Assembly: GCF_030406775.1 (NCBI RefSeq)
Contig: NZ_CP129119.1
Span: 1,460,001-1,524,000 of the forward strand
DNA: 64,000 bases
Direction: 5' to 3'
Source: Sporosarcina trichiuri
GTDB taxonomy: Bacteria; Bacillota; Bacilli; Bacillales_A; Planococcaceae
Shown: positions 1 through 8,996 of the stretch, one piece after another
How positions within the stretch are numbered: position 1 is the first letter of the stretch
Layout: each line of letters starts with the position of its first letter
The notes under the pieces: generated by a model
The model's database searches: none
Told to the model about the DNA's origin: nothing
What the model saw: only the letters and a program-made list of their open reading frames with translations
Made by a program: the position numbers and the translations under genes

Positions 1-651
1 TTCTGCAGGTTTCGTTTCTGCTGTTTGTGCTGCTTCAGCAGAAGCTCCGGATGCTTCCTCTGCCACCGGCTGTTCCGCCTGCGGCTTGCCTCCGCCCTGT
101 TTGAATGCCTCGATGTCTTCTTTCATTACGCGGCCGTTTTTGCCTGACCCCGATACCTGGCGGATGTCGACGCCCTCTTCCCGTGCGAATTTACGGACGG
201 ACGGCATCGCGATCACCCGGCGGTTCGGATCTGCATTACCGGAACCCGCTGCAGGCGTCGTATCTTCACCCTTACCTGCCTCTTGCTGAGGAGCCTCTTC
301 CTTATCGATTTTCTGGCCGGCTTCAGCCACGGACTGGACTTGCGCTTCCGTTTCTTCCTTCTTTTCCTCCGGCTGTTCTGCCGGAGCTTCGTCATCTTCT
401 GCGTCTTCGTGATCCGGGGAGTCGATACGGATCAGCTTGTCCCCTACGACAGCGACCGTCCCTTCCTGGACGAGGATTTCCTCTATTGTCCCGGAGACCG
501 GGGATGGGATTTCCACAACTGATTTGTCGTTCTGCACTTCAAGCAATGTATCGTCTTCGTTGATGGTGTCCCCTTTGGAAACGAACCATTTTACGATTTC
601 GCCTTCGTGAATTCCTTCTCCGATATCTGGTAAGCGAAAATGATATGCCAC
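1..651 (-). CDS. pdhC: Pyruvate dehydrogenase E2, dihydrolipoyl acetyltransferase (5' part)
   Basis: The gene runs off the left edge, so only about 217 N-terminal residues are present. E2 is the core of the pyruvate dehydrogenase complex and moves the acetyl group from E1 to CoA on a swinging lipoyl-lysine. The N-terminus carries a lipoyl domain (start [16 protein letters not shown]; lipoyl-lysine motif V-x-N-D-K-S near residue 43), then an acidic Ala/Pro/Glu linker, then a peripheral subunit-binding domain ([14 protein letters not shown] ... [13 protein letters not shown]). A further Ala/Glu-rich linker follows at the edge; the catalytic domain lies outside. The start is GTG at 651 behind a GAGGGTG ribosome site, which gives the usual short N-terminus of Bacillus PdhC. 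It sits 37 bases after pdhB and is clearly in the pdhA-pdhB-pdhC operon. Confidence 0.95.
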   Translation of the reverse strand, partial: MAYHFRLPDIGEGIHEGEIVKWFVSKGDTINEDDTLLEVQNDKSVVEIPSPVSGTIEEILVQEGTVAVVGDKLIRIDSPDHEDAEDDEAPAEQPEEKKEETEAQVQSVAEAGQKIDKEEAPQQEAGKGEDTTPAAGSGNADPNRRVIAMPSVRKFAREEGVDIRQVSGSGKNGRVMKEDIEAFKQGGGKPQAEQPVAEEASGASAEAAQTAETKPAE

Positions 652-688
652 GTGATCCACCCTCTCTTTTTAGTCTGTCGGTAGTTTT

Positions 689-1666
689 TTAGAAGTCCAG
701 GACTTTCTTGGCTGTTTCAGTGATGTCGGCAGCATTCGGCAGCCAAGTGTTCTCACCTTGTGCGAATGGGTAGACCGTATCCGGCGCAGTCACACGGAGG
801 ACAGGCGCTTCCAGGCTGAGGACAGCGCGCTCCATGATTTCCGAAACGACGTTTGCGGCGATTCCTGCCTGGCGTTGCGCTTCCTGCACGACGATGGCGC
901 GGTTCGTCTTTTCAACGGAGGCAATGATCGTCTCCACGTCGAGCGGCTGGACTGTGCGCAGGTCGACCACTTCCGCTGAGTGGCCATCCTTTTCAAGCGC
1001 TTCTGCAGCTTTCAGGCTCTCTTGCACCATCGCACCGTAAGCGATGATCGTAATATCCGACCCTTCCCGCTTCACGTCTGCCTTGCCAAGGGGAATCGTG
1101 TATTCCTCTTCAGGGACCTCCTGACGGAACGAACGGTACAGTTTCATGTGCTCCAGGAACACGACCGGGTTTTCGTCTTTGATAGCTGAGATCAGCAGGC
1201 CTTTCGCATCATACGGAGTCGACGGGATGACGACTTTGATGCCCGGCTGGGACGCAACGATCCCTTCGAGACTGTCTGCATGCATTTCAGGTGTCGCTAC
1301 GCCGCCGCCGAATGGTGAACGGATTGTGATCGGCGCGTTCAGCTTGCCTGCAGTACGGAAACTCTGCCGTGCAGCCTGACCGCTGACCGAGTCGATGACT
1401 TCGAACAGGAAGCCGAAGAACTGGATCTCCATGACCGGACGGAAGCCTGTGAGGGACAGACCGATCGCCAGGCCGCCGATTCCGGATTCCGCAAGCGGTG
1501 TATCGAATACACGCTCTTCGCCGAATTCTTTCTGGAGACCTTCTGTCGCGCGGAAAACGCCTCCGTTTTTCCCGACGTCCTCACCGAATACGAGCACGTT
1601 TTCATCATTCTTCAATTCCGTGCGCATTGCATCGGTAATTGCTTGGATCATCGTCATTTGTGCCAT
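689..1666 (-). CDS. pdhB: Pyruvate dehydrogenase E1 component, beta subunit
   Basis: 325 residues, the normal E1-beta length. With PdhA it forms the alpha2-beta2 E1 enzyme that decarboxylates pyruvate on thiamine diphosphate and acetylates the lipoyl group of E2. The sequence opens with the transketolase pyrimidine-binding fold ([29 protein letters not shown]) and ends with the transketolase C-terminal domain. The E1-beta motifs [11 protein letters not shown] and IRSPFGGGV are intact. The start lies 3 bases after the pdhA stop, so the two subunits are translationally coupled. Nothing is odd about it. Confusion with branched-chain 2-oxo acid dehydrogenase is possible on sequence alone, but the ykyA/def/rnjA neighbourhood is the classic pdh location in Bacillales. 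Confidence 0.96.
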   Translation of the reverse strand: MAQMTMIQAITDAMRTELKNDENVLVFGEDVGKNGGVFRATEGLQKEFGEERVFDTPLAESGIGGLAIGLSLTGFRPVMEIQFFGFLFEVIDSVSGQAARQSFRTAGKLNAPITIRSPFGGGVATPEMHADSLEGIVASQPGIKVVIPSTPYDAKGLLISAIKDENPVVFLEHMKLYRSFRQEVPEEEYTIPLGKADVKREGSDITIIAYGAMVQESLKAAEALEKDGHSAEVVDLRTVQPLDVETIIASVEKTNRAIVVQEAQRQAGIAANVVSEIMERAVLSLEAPVLRVTAPDTVYPFAQGENTWLPNAADITETAKKVLDF

Positions 1667-1669
1667 CGG

Positions 1670-2821
<1,152 letters not shown>

Positions 2822-2861
2822 TTATCCTGATTTTCATTGATACAACGTTCGTTCCTTATTC

Positions 2862-2890
2862 ATTATACTGAAACTGGATAGAACGGTCAA
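2862..2890 (-). promoter_or_regulatory. Sigma-A promoter of the pdh operon
   Basis: On the minus strand TTGACC (2890-2885), a 17-base spacer and TATAAT (2867-2862) form a near-consensus housekeeping promoter about 75 bases upstream of the pdhA start. This matches strong constitutive transcription of pdh in Bacillales. Confidence 0.8.
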
Positions 2891-3002
2891 TCCATGGAGC
2901 GCCGGCCTTCCACAGTATCCCGCCGCTCACTGAGCGGCAGGCTGCAGAACGTATTTCTGTAGTAACACAAGGTATTATCTGTACTATAATACAATGTATT
3001 CA

Positions 3003-3635
3003 TCACTCTTCTGTCTTCTGGGTTTCTTCAAGGGCGCTGTTCACTTCCTGGGTCGACTGGTTGAAGACACGAATGGTGTCCGTAAGCTTTCCCCGCTGTT
3101 CATTCACTTCGGCGACAGACTCTTCCAGCTGTACCCGTTTTACATTTTCATCAATCAGCAGATCATAGACTTCCCTTTGTTTTTCGAGAAGTTCCCTGTA
3201 GGTGACTGCGACTTGGTGATGCAGGTCATACCGTTTTTCCAAAGCTGCCTTTAAATCTGCAGCTGCCTGCGTGCCTTTCTCGGTTTCCGATTGTGGCAGA
3301 TCCCGCAGCTGTTCCGATGCTTCCTGTGCGGCAAGAATTGCTTTGTCTTCGTCATCGAGCAGGTCTTCACGTTCGTCCAGCAGCGTACGGAGTCTCAATA
3401 CATTGCTTTCCAGTGCCTCCCTGTCCTCGATATTCAGTTCGACTGTCTTGCTGAACAGCGCCTGCTCCTTCTTTTCAAGGTCTTTCAGCTGATTGTCGAT
3501 GTCCGCAATATCTTTCTCCTGGTTTTGCACGTCTTCCAGGATACTGTCTAGCCCATGCTGGAATTGGTCCTTATCAGGCGTACAGCCTGCCATGAGCATC
3601 AGCCAGATCGGCAGAAACAAGAATACTTTCCGCAA
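3003..3635 (-). CDS. ykyA: YkyA-family lipoprotein
   Basis: 210 residues with a lipoprotein signal: a short positive N-terminus, a hydrophobic stretch (FLFLPIWLMLMAG) and lipobox LMAGC with Cys at about residue 18, followed by a charged, mostly helical region rich in Glu, Asp, Lys and Leu with heptad character (coiled coil). It matches the YkyA family, found between the pdh operon and def in Bacillus. The exact function is not established; a role in cell wall or osmotic behaviour has been suggested for the family. The start is TTG at 3635 behind GAGGTGA. The mature protein would sit on the outer face of the membrane. Confidence 0.8.
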   Translation of the reverse strand: MRKVFLFLPIWLMLMAGCTPDKDQFQHGLDSILEDVQNQEKDIADIDNQLKDLEKKEQALFSKTVELNIEDREALESNVLRLRTLLDEREDLLDDEDKAILAAQEASEQLRDLPQSETEKGTQAAADLKAALEKRYDLHHQVAVTYRELLEKQREVYDLLIDENVKRVQLEESVAEVNEQRGKLTDTIRVFNQSTQEVNSALEETQKTEE

Positions 3636-3753
3636 TTTCCTGTCACCTCACTTTTTCCCAGGCTCCAGCCTGAATTTCTTTTCGATGCATCCGAATTCCA
3701 TTATACTGATACTACGTACATTCACGCACCAAATAGTAAAGGAGCAAACCACC

Positions 3754-4308
3754 ATGATCTTAATGGAAGATATTATACGGGAAGGCCATCCTGCACTGCG
3801 GCAGCGTGCAGAGGAAGTAACATTCCCCCTATCTGCGGAGGACAAACAGCTCGCGGCTGATCTGCATGAGTATGTCGTCAACAGTCAAGATGATGAAATC
3901 TCGGAGAAGTACGGGCTGCGCGCCGGCATCGGATTGGCCGCCCCGCAAGTGAATAGATCGAAACGGATTTTCGCACTCCATATCGAATCGGACGAGGAAA
4001 AAGGCATCAGCCTGATCGCCATCAACCCGCGGATTGTCAGCCATTCCGTTGAAAAGACCTATCTATCGACCGGCGAAGGCTGCCTGTCGGTCGACCGTGA
4101 CGTGGAAGGGTATGTCCCCCGGTATGCCCGGATTACAGTAAAAGCATTCGATACGGAGGGCAAGGAATACAAAAAGCGTCTGAAAGGTCTCCCGGCAATC
4201 GCTTTCCAGCATGAGCTGGATCATCTGAACGGTGTCATGTTCTATGATCATATCGATCCGAGAGATCCTTATAAACCTATTCCAGATGCCACCCCATTCG
4301 AACGGTGA
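3754..4308 (+). CDS. def: Peptide deformylase
   Basis: 184 residues, the length of the main Bacillus deformylase (DefB). It removes the N-formyl group from nascent proteins with a bound Fe2+. All three signature motifs are present: GIGLAAPQ (residues 58-65), EGCLS (108-112, the metal-binding Cys) and HELDH (153-157, two metal-binding His and the catalytic Glu). The insertion ahead of motif II is that of a type 2 enzyme. An open frame extends upstream, but the start ATG at 3754 is chosen because GGAG sits 9 bases ahead and the length matches the family; a second ATG at 3763 is possible. It is divergent from ykyA. Confidence 0.97.
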   Translation: MILMEDIIREGHPALRQRAEEVTFPLSAEDKQLAADLHEYVVNSQDDEISEKYGLRAGIGLAAPQVNRSKRIFALHIESDEEKGISLIAINPRIVSHSVEKTYLSTGEGCLSVDRDVEGYVPRYARITVKAFDTEGKEYKKRLKGLPAIAFQHELDHLNGVMFYDHIDPRDPYKPIPDATPFER

Positions 4309-4314
4309 TTCTAC

Positions 4315-4343
4315 TTGACAGAATTTTAAGTCTATGATACACT
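4315..4343 (+). promoter_or_regulatory. Promoter of the 23-residue peptide gene
   Basis: TTGACA (4315-4320, perfect -35), a 17-base spacer and TACACT (4338-4343). It begins 6 bases after the def stop codon and lies 23 bases ahead of a ribosome site and ATG at 4366. Confidence 0.75.
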
Positions 4344-4365
4344 TCACTCAAGGAGTGATACCGCC

Positions 4366-4437
4366 ATGTATAAACGTCTGAAACGTAAACTGTTGAAGCG
4401 TCTCAATGGCATCCTCGGCAAAAAATCCATCGCATAA
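4366..4437 (+). CDS. Cationic 23-residue peptide of unknown function
   Basis: A complete small gene: AAGGAGTG ribosome site, ATG at 4366, 23 codons, TAA, then a strong terminator. The peptide is MYKRLKRKLLKRL followed by NGILGKKSIA. It has nine Lys/Arg and no acidic residue (net about +9), and the first 13 residues would form a basic amphipathic helix. With its own promoter and terminator it is a free-standing transcription unit between def and rpoY. I do not recognise a named family. An RNA- or membrane-binding peptide is conceivable from the composition, but this is inference. Conservation of the reading frame in relatives would decide whether it is really translated. Confidence 0.65.
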   Translation: MYKRLKRKLLKRLNGILGKKSIA

Positions 4438-4446
4438 CGACATTCC

Positions 4447-4476
4447 GCCCGCCTGCCGCGCAGGTGGGCTTTTCTT
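4447..4476 (+). terminator. Rho-independent terminator of the small peptide gene
   Basis: A 10-bp stem (GCCCGCCTGC with GCAGGTGGGC, one G-T pair) with a 3-base loop, followed by TTTTCTTT. It starts 10 bases after the stop codon of the 23-residue peptide. Confidence 0.85.
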
Positions 4477-4551
4477 TATTTTCAGATGGTGACGTGGTAC
4501 TATTAAACATATCAGTCCAAAATCGAACGAAAGAAAAAAGGAGAGCACAAC

Positions 4552-4761
4552 ATGATTTTTAAAGTTTATTATCAAGACAGCAAGACGCAAGTGCCGGTCC
4601 GCGAAAACACGAAAACACTTTACGTAGAAGCCGAAACGCAGCGGGAAGTGCGTCAGAAGCTGCAAGACCGCAACTACAACATCGAATTCATCCAGCAGCT
4701 TGAAGGGGAGCATCTCGAGTATGAACAGGCTTCCGCGCACTTCGAGCTCGAGCAGGTGTAA
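4552..4761 (+). CDS. rpoY: RNA polymerase epsilon subunit
   Basis: 69 residues (MIFKVYYQD ... [15 protein letters not shown]), matching the length and pattern of the Bacillales epsilon subunit (formerly YkzG). This small auxiliary subunit binds near the active-site jaws of RNA polymerase; in Bacillus its absence has mild effects. It has a strong AAAAAGGAGAG ribosome site. The gene is followed after 3 bases by rnjA, the conserved rpoY-rnjA pair, so they are co-transcribed. Confidence 0.93.
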   Translation: MIFKVYYQDSKTQVPVRENTKTLYVEAETQREVRQKLQDRNYNIEFIQQLEGEHLEYEQASAHFELEQV

Positions 4762-4764
4762 TTC

Positions 4765-6432
4765 ATGAAATCGATAAAAAACAATGAGACAGCTGTTTTC
4801 GCACTGGGCGGACTGGGCGAAATCGGCAAAAATACGTATGCAGTGCAATTCCAGGACGAAATCATCCTGATCGATGCAGGTATCAAATTCCCGGAAGACG
4901 ACCTGCTCGGAATCGATTATGTCATTCCTGATTATACGTACCTGAAACGGAATGCAGACAAGATCAAAGGGCTGTTCATCACCCATGGTCACGAGGACCA
5001 TATCGGGGGCATCCCCTACCTGCTCCGCCAGGTGAACATGCCGGTGTACGGCGGCAAACTCGCACTCGGTCTGCTGCGTAACAAACTTGAGGAGCACGGT
5101 CTGATGCGTTCGACCAAGCTGATCGAGTTCAGTGAGGATGATGTTTTCAAGTTCAGGAAAACCTCCGTGTCATTCTTCCGCACGACACACAGTATTCCGG
5201 ATGCCTATGGAGTTGTCGTCAAGACACCTTCCGGCAATATCGTGCATACAGGAGACTTCAAATTCGACTTCACACCAGTCGGTGAACCGGCTAACCTTGC
5301 CAAGATGGCAAAAATCGGCAGCGAGGGGGTCCTCTGCCTGCTGTCCGACAGTACGAATGCGGAAGTTCCAAACTTCACGATGTCCGAACGGAAAGTCGGC
5401 GACAGCCTGAACGACATCTTCCGCAAAGTGGACGGGCGTATCATTTTCGCGACATTCGCCTCGAATATCCACCGTCTGCAGCAGGTGATCGAAGCGGCAC
5501 AGATCCATAACCGGAAAGTCGCCGTATTCGGACGCAGCATGGACAATGCGATTACGATCGGCCGTGAACTTGGGTACATCGACGCACCGAAAGACTTGTT
5601 TGTCGATGCCCAGAGCATCAACCGGCTTCCGGCGAACGAAGTGATGATCCTCTGTACAGGCAGTCAGGGGGAACCGATGGCAGCACTTTCGCGCATCGCA
5701 AACGGGACGCACCGCCAAGTGCAGATCCAGCCTGGCGATACAGTCATCTTCTCCTCGTCTCCGATTCCGGGCAACACGCTGAGCGTCAACAAGACGATCA
5801 ACGCCCTGTTCCGCGCCGGCGCCGAGGTCATACACGGAGCGCTGAACAACATCCATACATCCGGACACGGATCACAGGAAGAACAGAAGCTCATGCTCCG
5901 TCTCATCCAGCCAAAGTTCTTCATGCCGATCCACGGTGAATACCGGATGCTGAAGATGCATGAAGAGCTCGCTGTCGCATGCGATGTCGAGCCGGATAAT
6001 ATCTTCATCATGTCGAACGGGGATGTCCTGGCACTCACGGAAGACAGCGCCCGCCCAGCAGGACGGGTCCCTTCGGGCGATGTCTACATTGACGGCAGCG
6101 GAATCGGCGACATCGGCAACGTCGTCCTCCGCGACCGGAAAAACCTGTCGGAAGACGGTCTCGTGATCGTCGTTGCAACGATCGACAAGAGACGGAACCG
6201 TGTCGTCTCCGGTCCCGATCTCATTTCCCGCGGCTTCGTCTACATGCGGGAGTCCGGTGCGATGATCAACGAAGCGCAGTATATGCTGACGCGACAGATG
6301 CATCGGAAACTCGCCGGCGGTCCTGCCGATATCGGCGTACTGAAGAGTGATATCATCGATTCGCTCAGTTCCTATTTGTACGACAAGACAAAACGTAAAC
6401 CGATGATCTTGCCGGTCATCCTGGAAGTATAA
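4765..6432 (+). CDS. rnjA: Ribonuclease J1
   Basis: 555 residues. RNase J1 is the 5'-to-3' exonuclease and endonuclease of Bacillales RNA decay and maturation. The metallo-beta-lactamase motif HGHEDH is at residues 74-79, exactly as in Bacillus RNase J1; further metal ligands follow ([19 protein letters not shown] of the beta-CASP domain). The C-terminal domain ends in [13 protein letters not shown]. The start ATG at 4765 is 3 bases after rpoY. RNase J1 rather than J2 is called because of the rpoY linkage and the neighbouring ktrC, as in B. subtilis. Confidence 0.96.
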   Translation: MKSIKNNETAVFALGGLGEIGKNTYAVQFQDEIILIDAGIKFPEDDLLGIDYVIPDYTYLKRNADKIKGLFITHGHEDHIGGIPYLLRQVNMPVYGGKLALGLLRNKLEEHGLMRSTKLIEFSEDDVFKFRKTSVSFFRTTHSIPDAYGVVVKTPSGNIVHTGDFKFDFTPVGEPANLAKMAKIGSEGVLCLLSDSTNAEVPNFTMSERKVGDSLNDIFRKVDGRIIFATFASNIHRLQQVIEAAQIHNRKVAVFGRSMDNAITIGRELGYIDAPKDLFVDAQSINRLPANEVMILCTGSQGEPMAALSRIANGTHRQVQIQPGDTVIFSSSPIPGNTLSVNKTINALFRAGAEVIHGALNNIHTSGHGSQEEQKLMLRLIQPKFFMPIHGEYRMLKMHEELAVACDVEPDNIFIMSNGDVLALTEDSARPAGRVPSGDVYIDGSGIGDIGNVVLRDRKNLSEDGLVIVVATIDKRRNRVVSGPDLISRGFVYMRESGAMINEAQYMLTRQMHRKLAGGPADIGVLKSDIIDSLSSYLYDKTKRKPMILPVILEV

Positions 6433-6435
6433 CTG

Positions 6436-6483
6436 AAAAGGCTGTCCCGGAGAGTCAGATGACTTTCCGGGACAGCCTTTTTT
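6436..6483. terminator. Bidirectional terminator between rnjA and ktrC
   Basis: A long inverted repeat, AAAAGGCTGTCCCGGA (6436-6451) with TCCGGGACAGCCTTTT (6466-6481), ending in T residues and preceded by A residues. It can end transcription from both convergent genes; the ktrC stop codon directly abuts it. Confidence 0.9.
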
Positions 6484-7142
6484 CAATGGAGCACTTTCTT
6501 TTCAAAGCGGTGGATGTCCACATCCGAACCGATGACGATCAGAATATCATTCAATTGAATTTCCTCGATCGCCTGCGGAGATACTAAAATATGATCCTCC
6601 CGTTTGATGGCGACAATGTTGACGCCATATTTCGCACGGATGTCCAGGTCGATCAGAGACGCTCCTGCCAGACGTGCGTTCGCCCGTATTTCGACAATCG
6701 AGTATTCTTCCGACAGTTCGAGATAATCGAGGATGTCATTGGAGACAAGCCGGTTGGCGATGCGCCGTCCCATGTCGCGTTCCGGGTGGATGACATGGTC
6801 TGCGCCGATCTTGCGCAGCACTTTTTCGTGATAATCGTTCTGGGCTTTCACCGTGATCATCGGGACACCGATCTCCTTGAGGATCAGCGTCGTTAAAATG
6901 CTCGCCTGGATATTCTCTCCGATCGCGACAACGACATGCTCGAAATTCCGGATACCGAGTGACCGCAGCGTGGATTCATCCGTCGTATCGGCAGCGACAG
7001 CCTGCGTGGCAATCTGCGCGTATTCCGACACACGTTCCTGCGATATGTCGATCGCCATCACAGACGCATCAAGTTCAATGAGCTCATTGACGATACTGCC
7101 CCCGAACCGGCCCAGTCCAATGACGACAAATTCTTTCTTCAT
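6483..7142 (-). CDS. ktrC: Ktr potassium uptake system regulatory subunit KtrC
   Basis: 219 residues. KtrC is the cytosolic RCK ring that gates the KtrD channel in response to ATP/ADP and is inhibited by c-di-AMP. The N-terminal nucleotide-binding fold shows GLGRFG (9-14) and an Asp about 20 residues on (VMAID); the C-terminal RCK_C domain follows after about residue 135. The start ATG at 7142 is chosen over an upstream in-frame ATG because GGAGAG precedes it and the protein then begins MKKEFVVIGLGRFG like its homologues. The rnjA-ktrC neighbourhood is that of B. subtilis ykqC-ykqB. The matching pore subunit KtrD is encoded at 35.0-36.4 kb in this window. Confidence 0.92.
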   Translation of the reverse strand: MKKEFVVIGLGRFGGSIVNELIELDASVMAIDISQERVSEYAQIATQAVAADTTDESTLRSLGIRNFEHVVVAIGENIQASILTTLILKEIGVPMITVKAQNDYHEKVLRKIGADHVIHPERDMGRRIANRLVSNDILDYLELSEEYSIVEIRANARLAGASLIDLDIRAKYGVNIVAIKREDHILVSPQAIEEIQLNDILIVIGSDVDIHRFEKKVLH

Positions 7143-7213
7143 AGTCGATCTCTCCGCTTCACATAAGAATGCGTTTAGTTTACCACAGCCGGTCTTGACA
7201 CTCAAACCACAGG

Positions 7214-7251
7214 AAAACCCGGCGTTCCTGAACTAGGATCGCCGGGTTTTT
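7214..7251. terminator. Terminator downstream of ykuV
   Basis: AAAACCCGGCG (7214-7224) pairs with CGCCGGGTTTT (7240-7250), an 11-bp stem flanked by A and T runs. It ends minus-strand transcription from ykuU-ykuV; in the other direction it faces no gene. Confidence 0.85.
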
Positions 7252-7257
7252 GAGGTA

Positions 7258-7707
7258 TTACTTCTTCATTTCGTCGAGGACGCGGTTTACACGCTTTTCA
7301 AGCATTTTCATGCCGCTGCCGCCCGCCTGGAAGTGACGGAGCTGGCCGTCTTTGTCGAAGACGTAGTAAGCCGGCACGTATTGGTTCTCCATTGCATCAT
7401 TCAGCTTCAATTCACTATCGACGAAGATCGGCTGTGTAATATCGTGCTCGGCAGCCACTTCCTTGATATGGTCAAGGTTCGTGTCATCTTCCGAACGCGG
7501 CATATGGACGGCCACGACGTTCAGTTCGTCTTTGTATTTGTCACGGAATGCGTTCACTTCCGGCATCGCTTCTTTACACATATGGCAGCTCACTGACCAG
7601 AAGTGGATGATGGTCGGCTTTTCGCCTACCAGTTCGGACTTTGTCACTTCCCCATTGAGCCAGGCAGTAGCGCCGTTCAATTCAGGCATTTGTTCACGAA
7701 GTTTCAT
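7258..7707 (-). CDS. ykuV: Thiol-disulfide oxidoreductase YkuV
   Basis: 149 residues, no signal peptide, so cytoplasmic. It has a thioredoxin/TlpA-like fold with the active-site CHMC at residues 41-44 in the context IIHFWSVSCHMCKEAMP. The C-terminal stretch AYYVFDKDGQLRHFQAGGSGMKMLEKRVNR is almost that of B. subtilis YkuV (148 residues). It is encoded after the peroxiredoxin YkuU, and the natural inference is that it acts as a reductant for that enzyme or for other cytoplasmic disulfides. It has a good AAAGGAGGA ribosome site. A stable hairpin lies between the two genes and may lower its expression relative to ykuU. Confidence 0.92.
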   Translation of the reverse strand: MKLREQMPELNGATAWLNGEVTKSELVGEKPTIIHFWSVSCHMCKEAMPEVNAFRDKYKDELNVVAVHMPRSEDDTNLDHIKEVAAEHDITQPIFVDSELKLNDAMENQYVPAYYVFDKDGQLRHFQAGGSGMKMLEKRVNRVLDEMKK

Positions 7708-7731
7708 CGAAAAAAATCCTCCTTTAGAATA

Positions 7732-7763
7732 AATTCCCCGCAGCTTATGCTGAGCGGGGAATT
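7732..7763 (-). terminator. Intercistronic hairpin between ykuU and ykuV (attenuator or mRNA stabiliser)
   Basis: AATTCCCCGC (7732-7741) pairs with GCGGGGAATT (7754-7763), with an extra AGC/GCT inner pairing. On the minus strand it is followed by only a short T-rich stretch (TATT), so it may be a leaky terminator or a processing/stabilising element rather than a full stop. Confidence 0.5.
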
Positions 7764-7801
7764 GTCGGCTTGCGTTCCGGCAGGCTGCCGGTCAGTCAAA
7801 C

Positions 7802-8344
7802 TTATAGAGTTTCCTGACCAGGGCGCCAGTTTGCAGGGCAGAGACCGCCTGTTTGAAGTGCCTGGAGCACACGGAGAGTCTCGTCCACATCACGGCCGAT
7901 ATTATTGTGGAAGACAGTCTGGTACTGCAGTTCGCCTTCAGGATTGATGATGAACAATCCGCGGAGTGCGATCCCTTCTTCTTCGATCAATACGCCGTAG
8001 TCGCGTGCGACTTCGTGATTCGTGTCTGCAGCAAGCGGGTAGTTCAGTTCACCGAGACCGTTATCTTTACGGTCTGTGTTGATCCACGCTTTGTGTGTGT
8101 GGATTGTATCCGTAGAGACGCCGATCACTTCTGCATCGAGGTCTTCGAATTCGTCATAGCGGTCGGACATCGCTGTGATTTCGGTAGGACATACGAACGT
8201 GAAGTCCATCGGGTAGAAGAACAATACTGTCCATTTGTCGTCTTTCATGTTTTCTTCAAGACTTACTTTGCCGAAGGACTTGTCCTTCATGACCGCTTCC
8301 ATTTCAAATCGCGGTGCTTGTTTCCCAACCATACGCTCTGCCAT
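7802..8344 (-). CDS. ykuU: 2-Cys peroxiredoxin YkuU
   Basis: 180 residues, the same length as B. subtilis YkuU. It reduces hydrogen peroxide and organic peroxides. The peroxidatic Cys is C52 in YPMDFTFVCPTE; the resolving Cys is about C169 in GGLCPANWRPGQ, making it a typical 2-Cys (AhpC/Prx1) type. The start ATG at 8344 is preferred to an in-frame ATG at 8359 because the latter overlaps the GGAGGG ribosome site. Upstream lie a good promoter and a PerR/Fur-like palindrome, in keeping with peroxide-responsive control. Confidence 0.94.
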   Translation of the reverse strand: MAERMVGKQAPRFEMEAVMKDKSFGKVSLEENMKDDKWTVLFFYPMDFTFVCPTEITAMSDRYDEFEDLDAEVIGVSTDTIHTHKAWINTDRKDNGLGELNYPLAADTNHEVARDYGVLIEEEGIALRGLFIINPEGELQYQTVFHNNIGRDVDETLRVLQALQTGGLCPANWRPGQETL

Positions 8345-8399
8345 TCTAAATCCCTCCATTATCTTAGAAGCAGTGTTCTCACCTGCTCAATTCCTCTAT

Positions 8400-8428
8400 A
8401 TCGTACCAAACATCCCGTTCTATATCAA
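8400..8428 (-). promoter_or_regulatory. ykuU-ykuV promoter
   Basis: On the minus strand TTGATA (8428-8423), a 17-base spacer and TACGAT (8405-8400) form a sigma-A-type promoter about 55 bases ahead of the ykuU start. Confidence 0.7.
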
Positions 8429-8445
8429 TTAGAATGATTCACTTG

Positions 8446-8460
8446 TAATAATCATTATTG
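8446..8460. promoter_or_regulatory. PerR/Fur-type operator upstream of ykuU
   Basis: TAATAATCATTATTG matches the 7-1-7 Fur-family consensus TTATAATnATTATAA at 11 of 14 positions. It lies about 18 bases upstream of the -35 of the peroxiredoxin promoter. A second, weaker palindrome (AGAATGATTCACT) is adjacent at 8431-8443. Because the target is a peroxiredoxin, PerR is the likeliest regulator; Fur or Zur cannot be excluded from sequence. Confidence 0.6.
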
Positions 8461-8477
8461 AAAAAACGGGGTGTAAT

Positions 8478-8504
8478 TGAGAAGGAAGCCGTCCGTCCTT
8501 CTCA
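8478..8504 (-). terminator. Hairpin at the end of the zinc-ribbon gene
   Basis: TGAGAAGG (8478-8485) pairs with CCTTCTCA (8497-8504) and includes the stop codon of the minus-strand gene. The T-tract on the transcript (8466-8461) comes 11 bases after the stem, so this is a weak terminator call. Confidence 0.4.
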
Positions 8505-8816
8505 GTCTGTGCAAAGCGACGGCCGGACAGGACGGGTGCCGCAATAGTCACAGAGCGGATCACTGCAGGCCTCTTCCCGCCATGCGTCGCAGTCCGCGCA
8601 GAAGACCGAATCATATTGCTCATTGTACAGCAGCGGTTCCATGCAGCAGACACAATGATTCGCCATCTCTTCCCACTCGATCACCGTCTCCTTGTGGTAC
8701 AGGAAAAAACGTTTTTGGCCGTCGGTGACCGGCGCCCGGCCTTCCAGTGCCGACTTCAGCAGACTGTTCCAGTGCCGGTCTTCCGGGTCAAAAAAGAATG
8801 TCATTTTATCGCCCAA
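8502..8816 (-). CDS. Small cysteine-rich (zinc-ribbon-like) protein
   Basis: 104 residues from TTG at 8816, or 100 from ATG at 8804. The TTG is preferred since GGAGGG lies 6 bases upstream; the ATG has it 18 bases away. The C-terminal half holds paired cysteines (HCVCC, FCADC, CSDPLCDYC), which suggests one or two bound zinc ions. The N-terminal half (MTFFFDPEDRHWNSLLKSALEGR) is helical and not Cys-rich. No signal peptide or membrane segment is present, so it should be cytoplasmic. I do not recognise a characterised family. It is not in an operon with ykuU, being separated from it by a hairpin and the ykuU promoter. Confidence 0.7.
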   Translation of the reverse strand: MGDKMTFFFDPEDRHWNSLLKSALEGRAPVTDGQKRFFLYHKETVIEWEEMANHCVCCMEPLLYNEQYDSVFCADCDAWREEACSDPLCDYCGTRPVRPSLCTD

Positions 8817-8904
8817 TCGGAGCCCTCCATTTCTTTGTTCCATTTTACTACGGGCATTGGCGTAACACAATGAAATGACGCTGTCCCGTGGATTCAATTG
8901 CCTA

Positions 8905-8932
8905 TTGCTTTCCTGCATGGATTTTGTATAAT
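8905..8932 (+). promoter_or_regulatory. Promoter of the cupin-HTH regulator/pot operon
   Basis: TTGCTT (8905-8910), a 16-base spacer and a perfect TATAAT (8927-8932). It lies 65 bases upstream of the regulator start and reads into the potABCD operon. Confidence 0.65.
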
Positions 8933-8972
8933 AAGAGACGCTAAAAGTAAACTTCAAGTACACTATTACTAA

Positions 8973-8986
8973 ACTTTCTAGAAAGT
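8973..8986. promoter_or_regulatory. Perfect 14-bp palindrome, candidate autoregulatory operator
   Basis: ACTTTCTAGAAAGT is a perfect inverted repeat lying between the promoter and the ribosome site of the HTH regulator gene, overlapping the GTGGGG Shine-Dalgarno element. Position and symmetry suit binding by the XRE-family regulator it precedes. Binding is inference. Confidence 0.5.
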
Positions 8987-8996
8987 GGGGAACGGA

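Noticed and set aside
2972..2992. Inverted repeat GTATTAT/ATAATAC next to the ykyA stop as a terminator
   Set aside because: AU-only 7-bp stem without a T-tract; too weak to call.
4348..5097. Minus-strand 249-codon frame opposite rpoY/rnjA
   Set aside because: Lies entirely opposite well-supported genes and the small peptide gene; no start signal.
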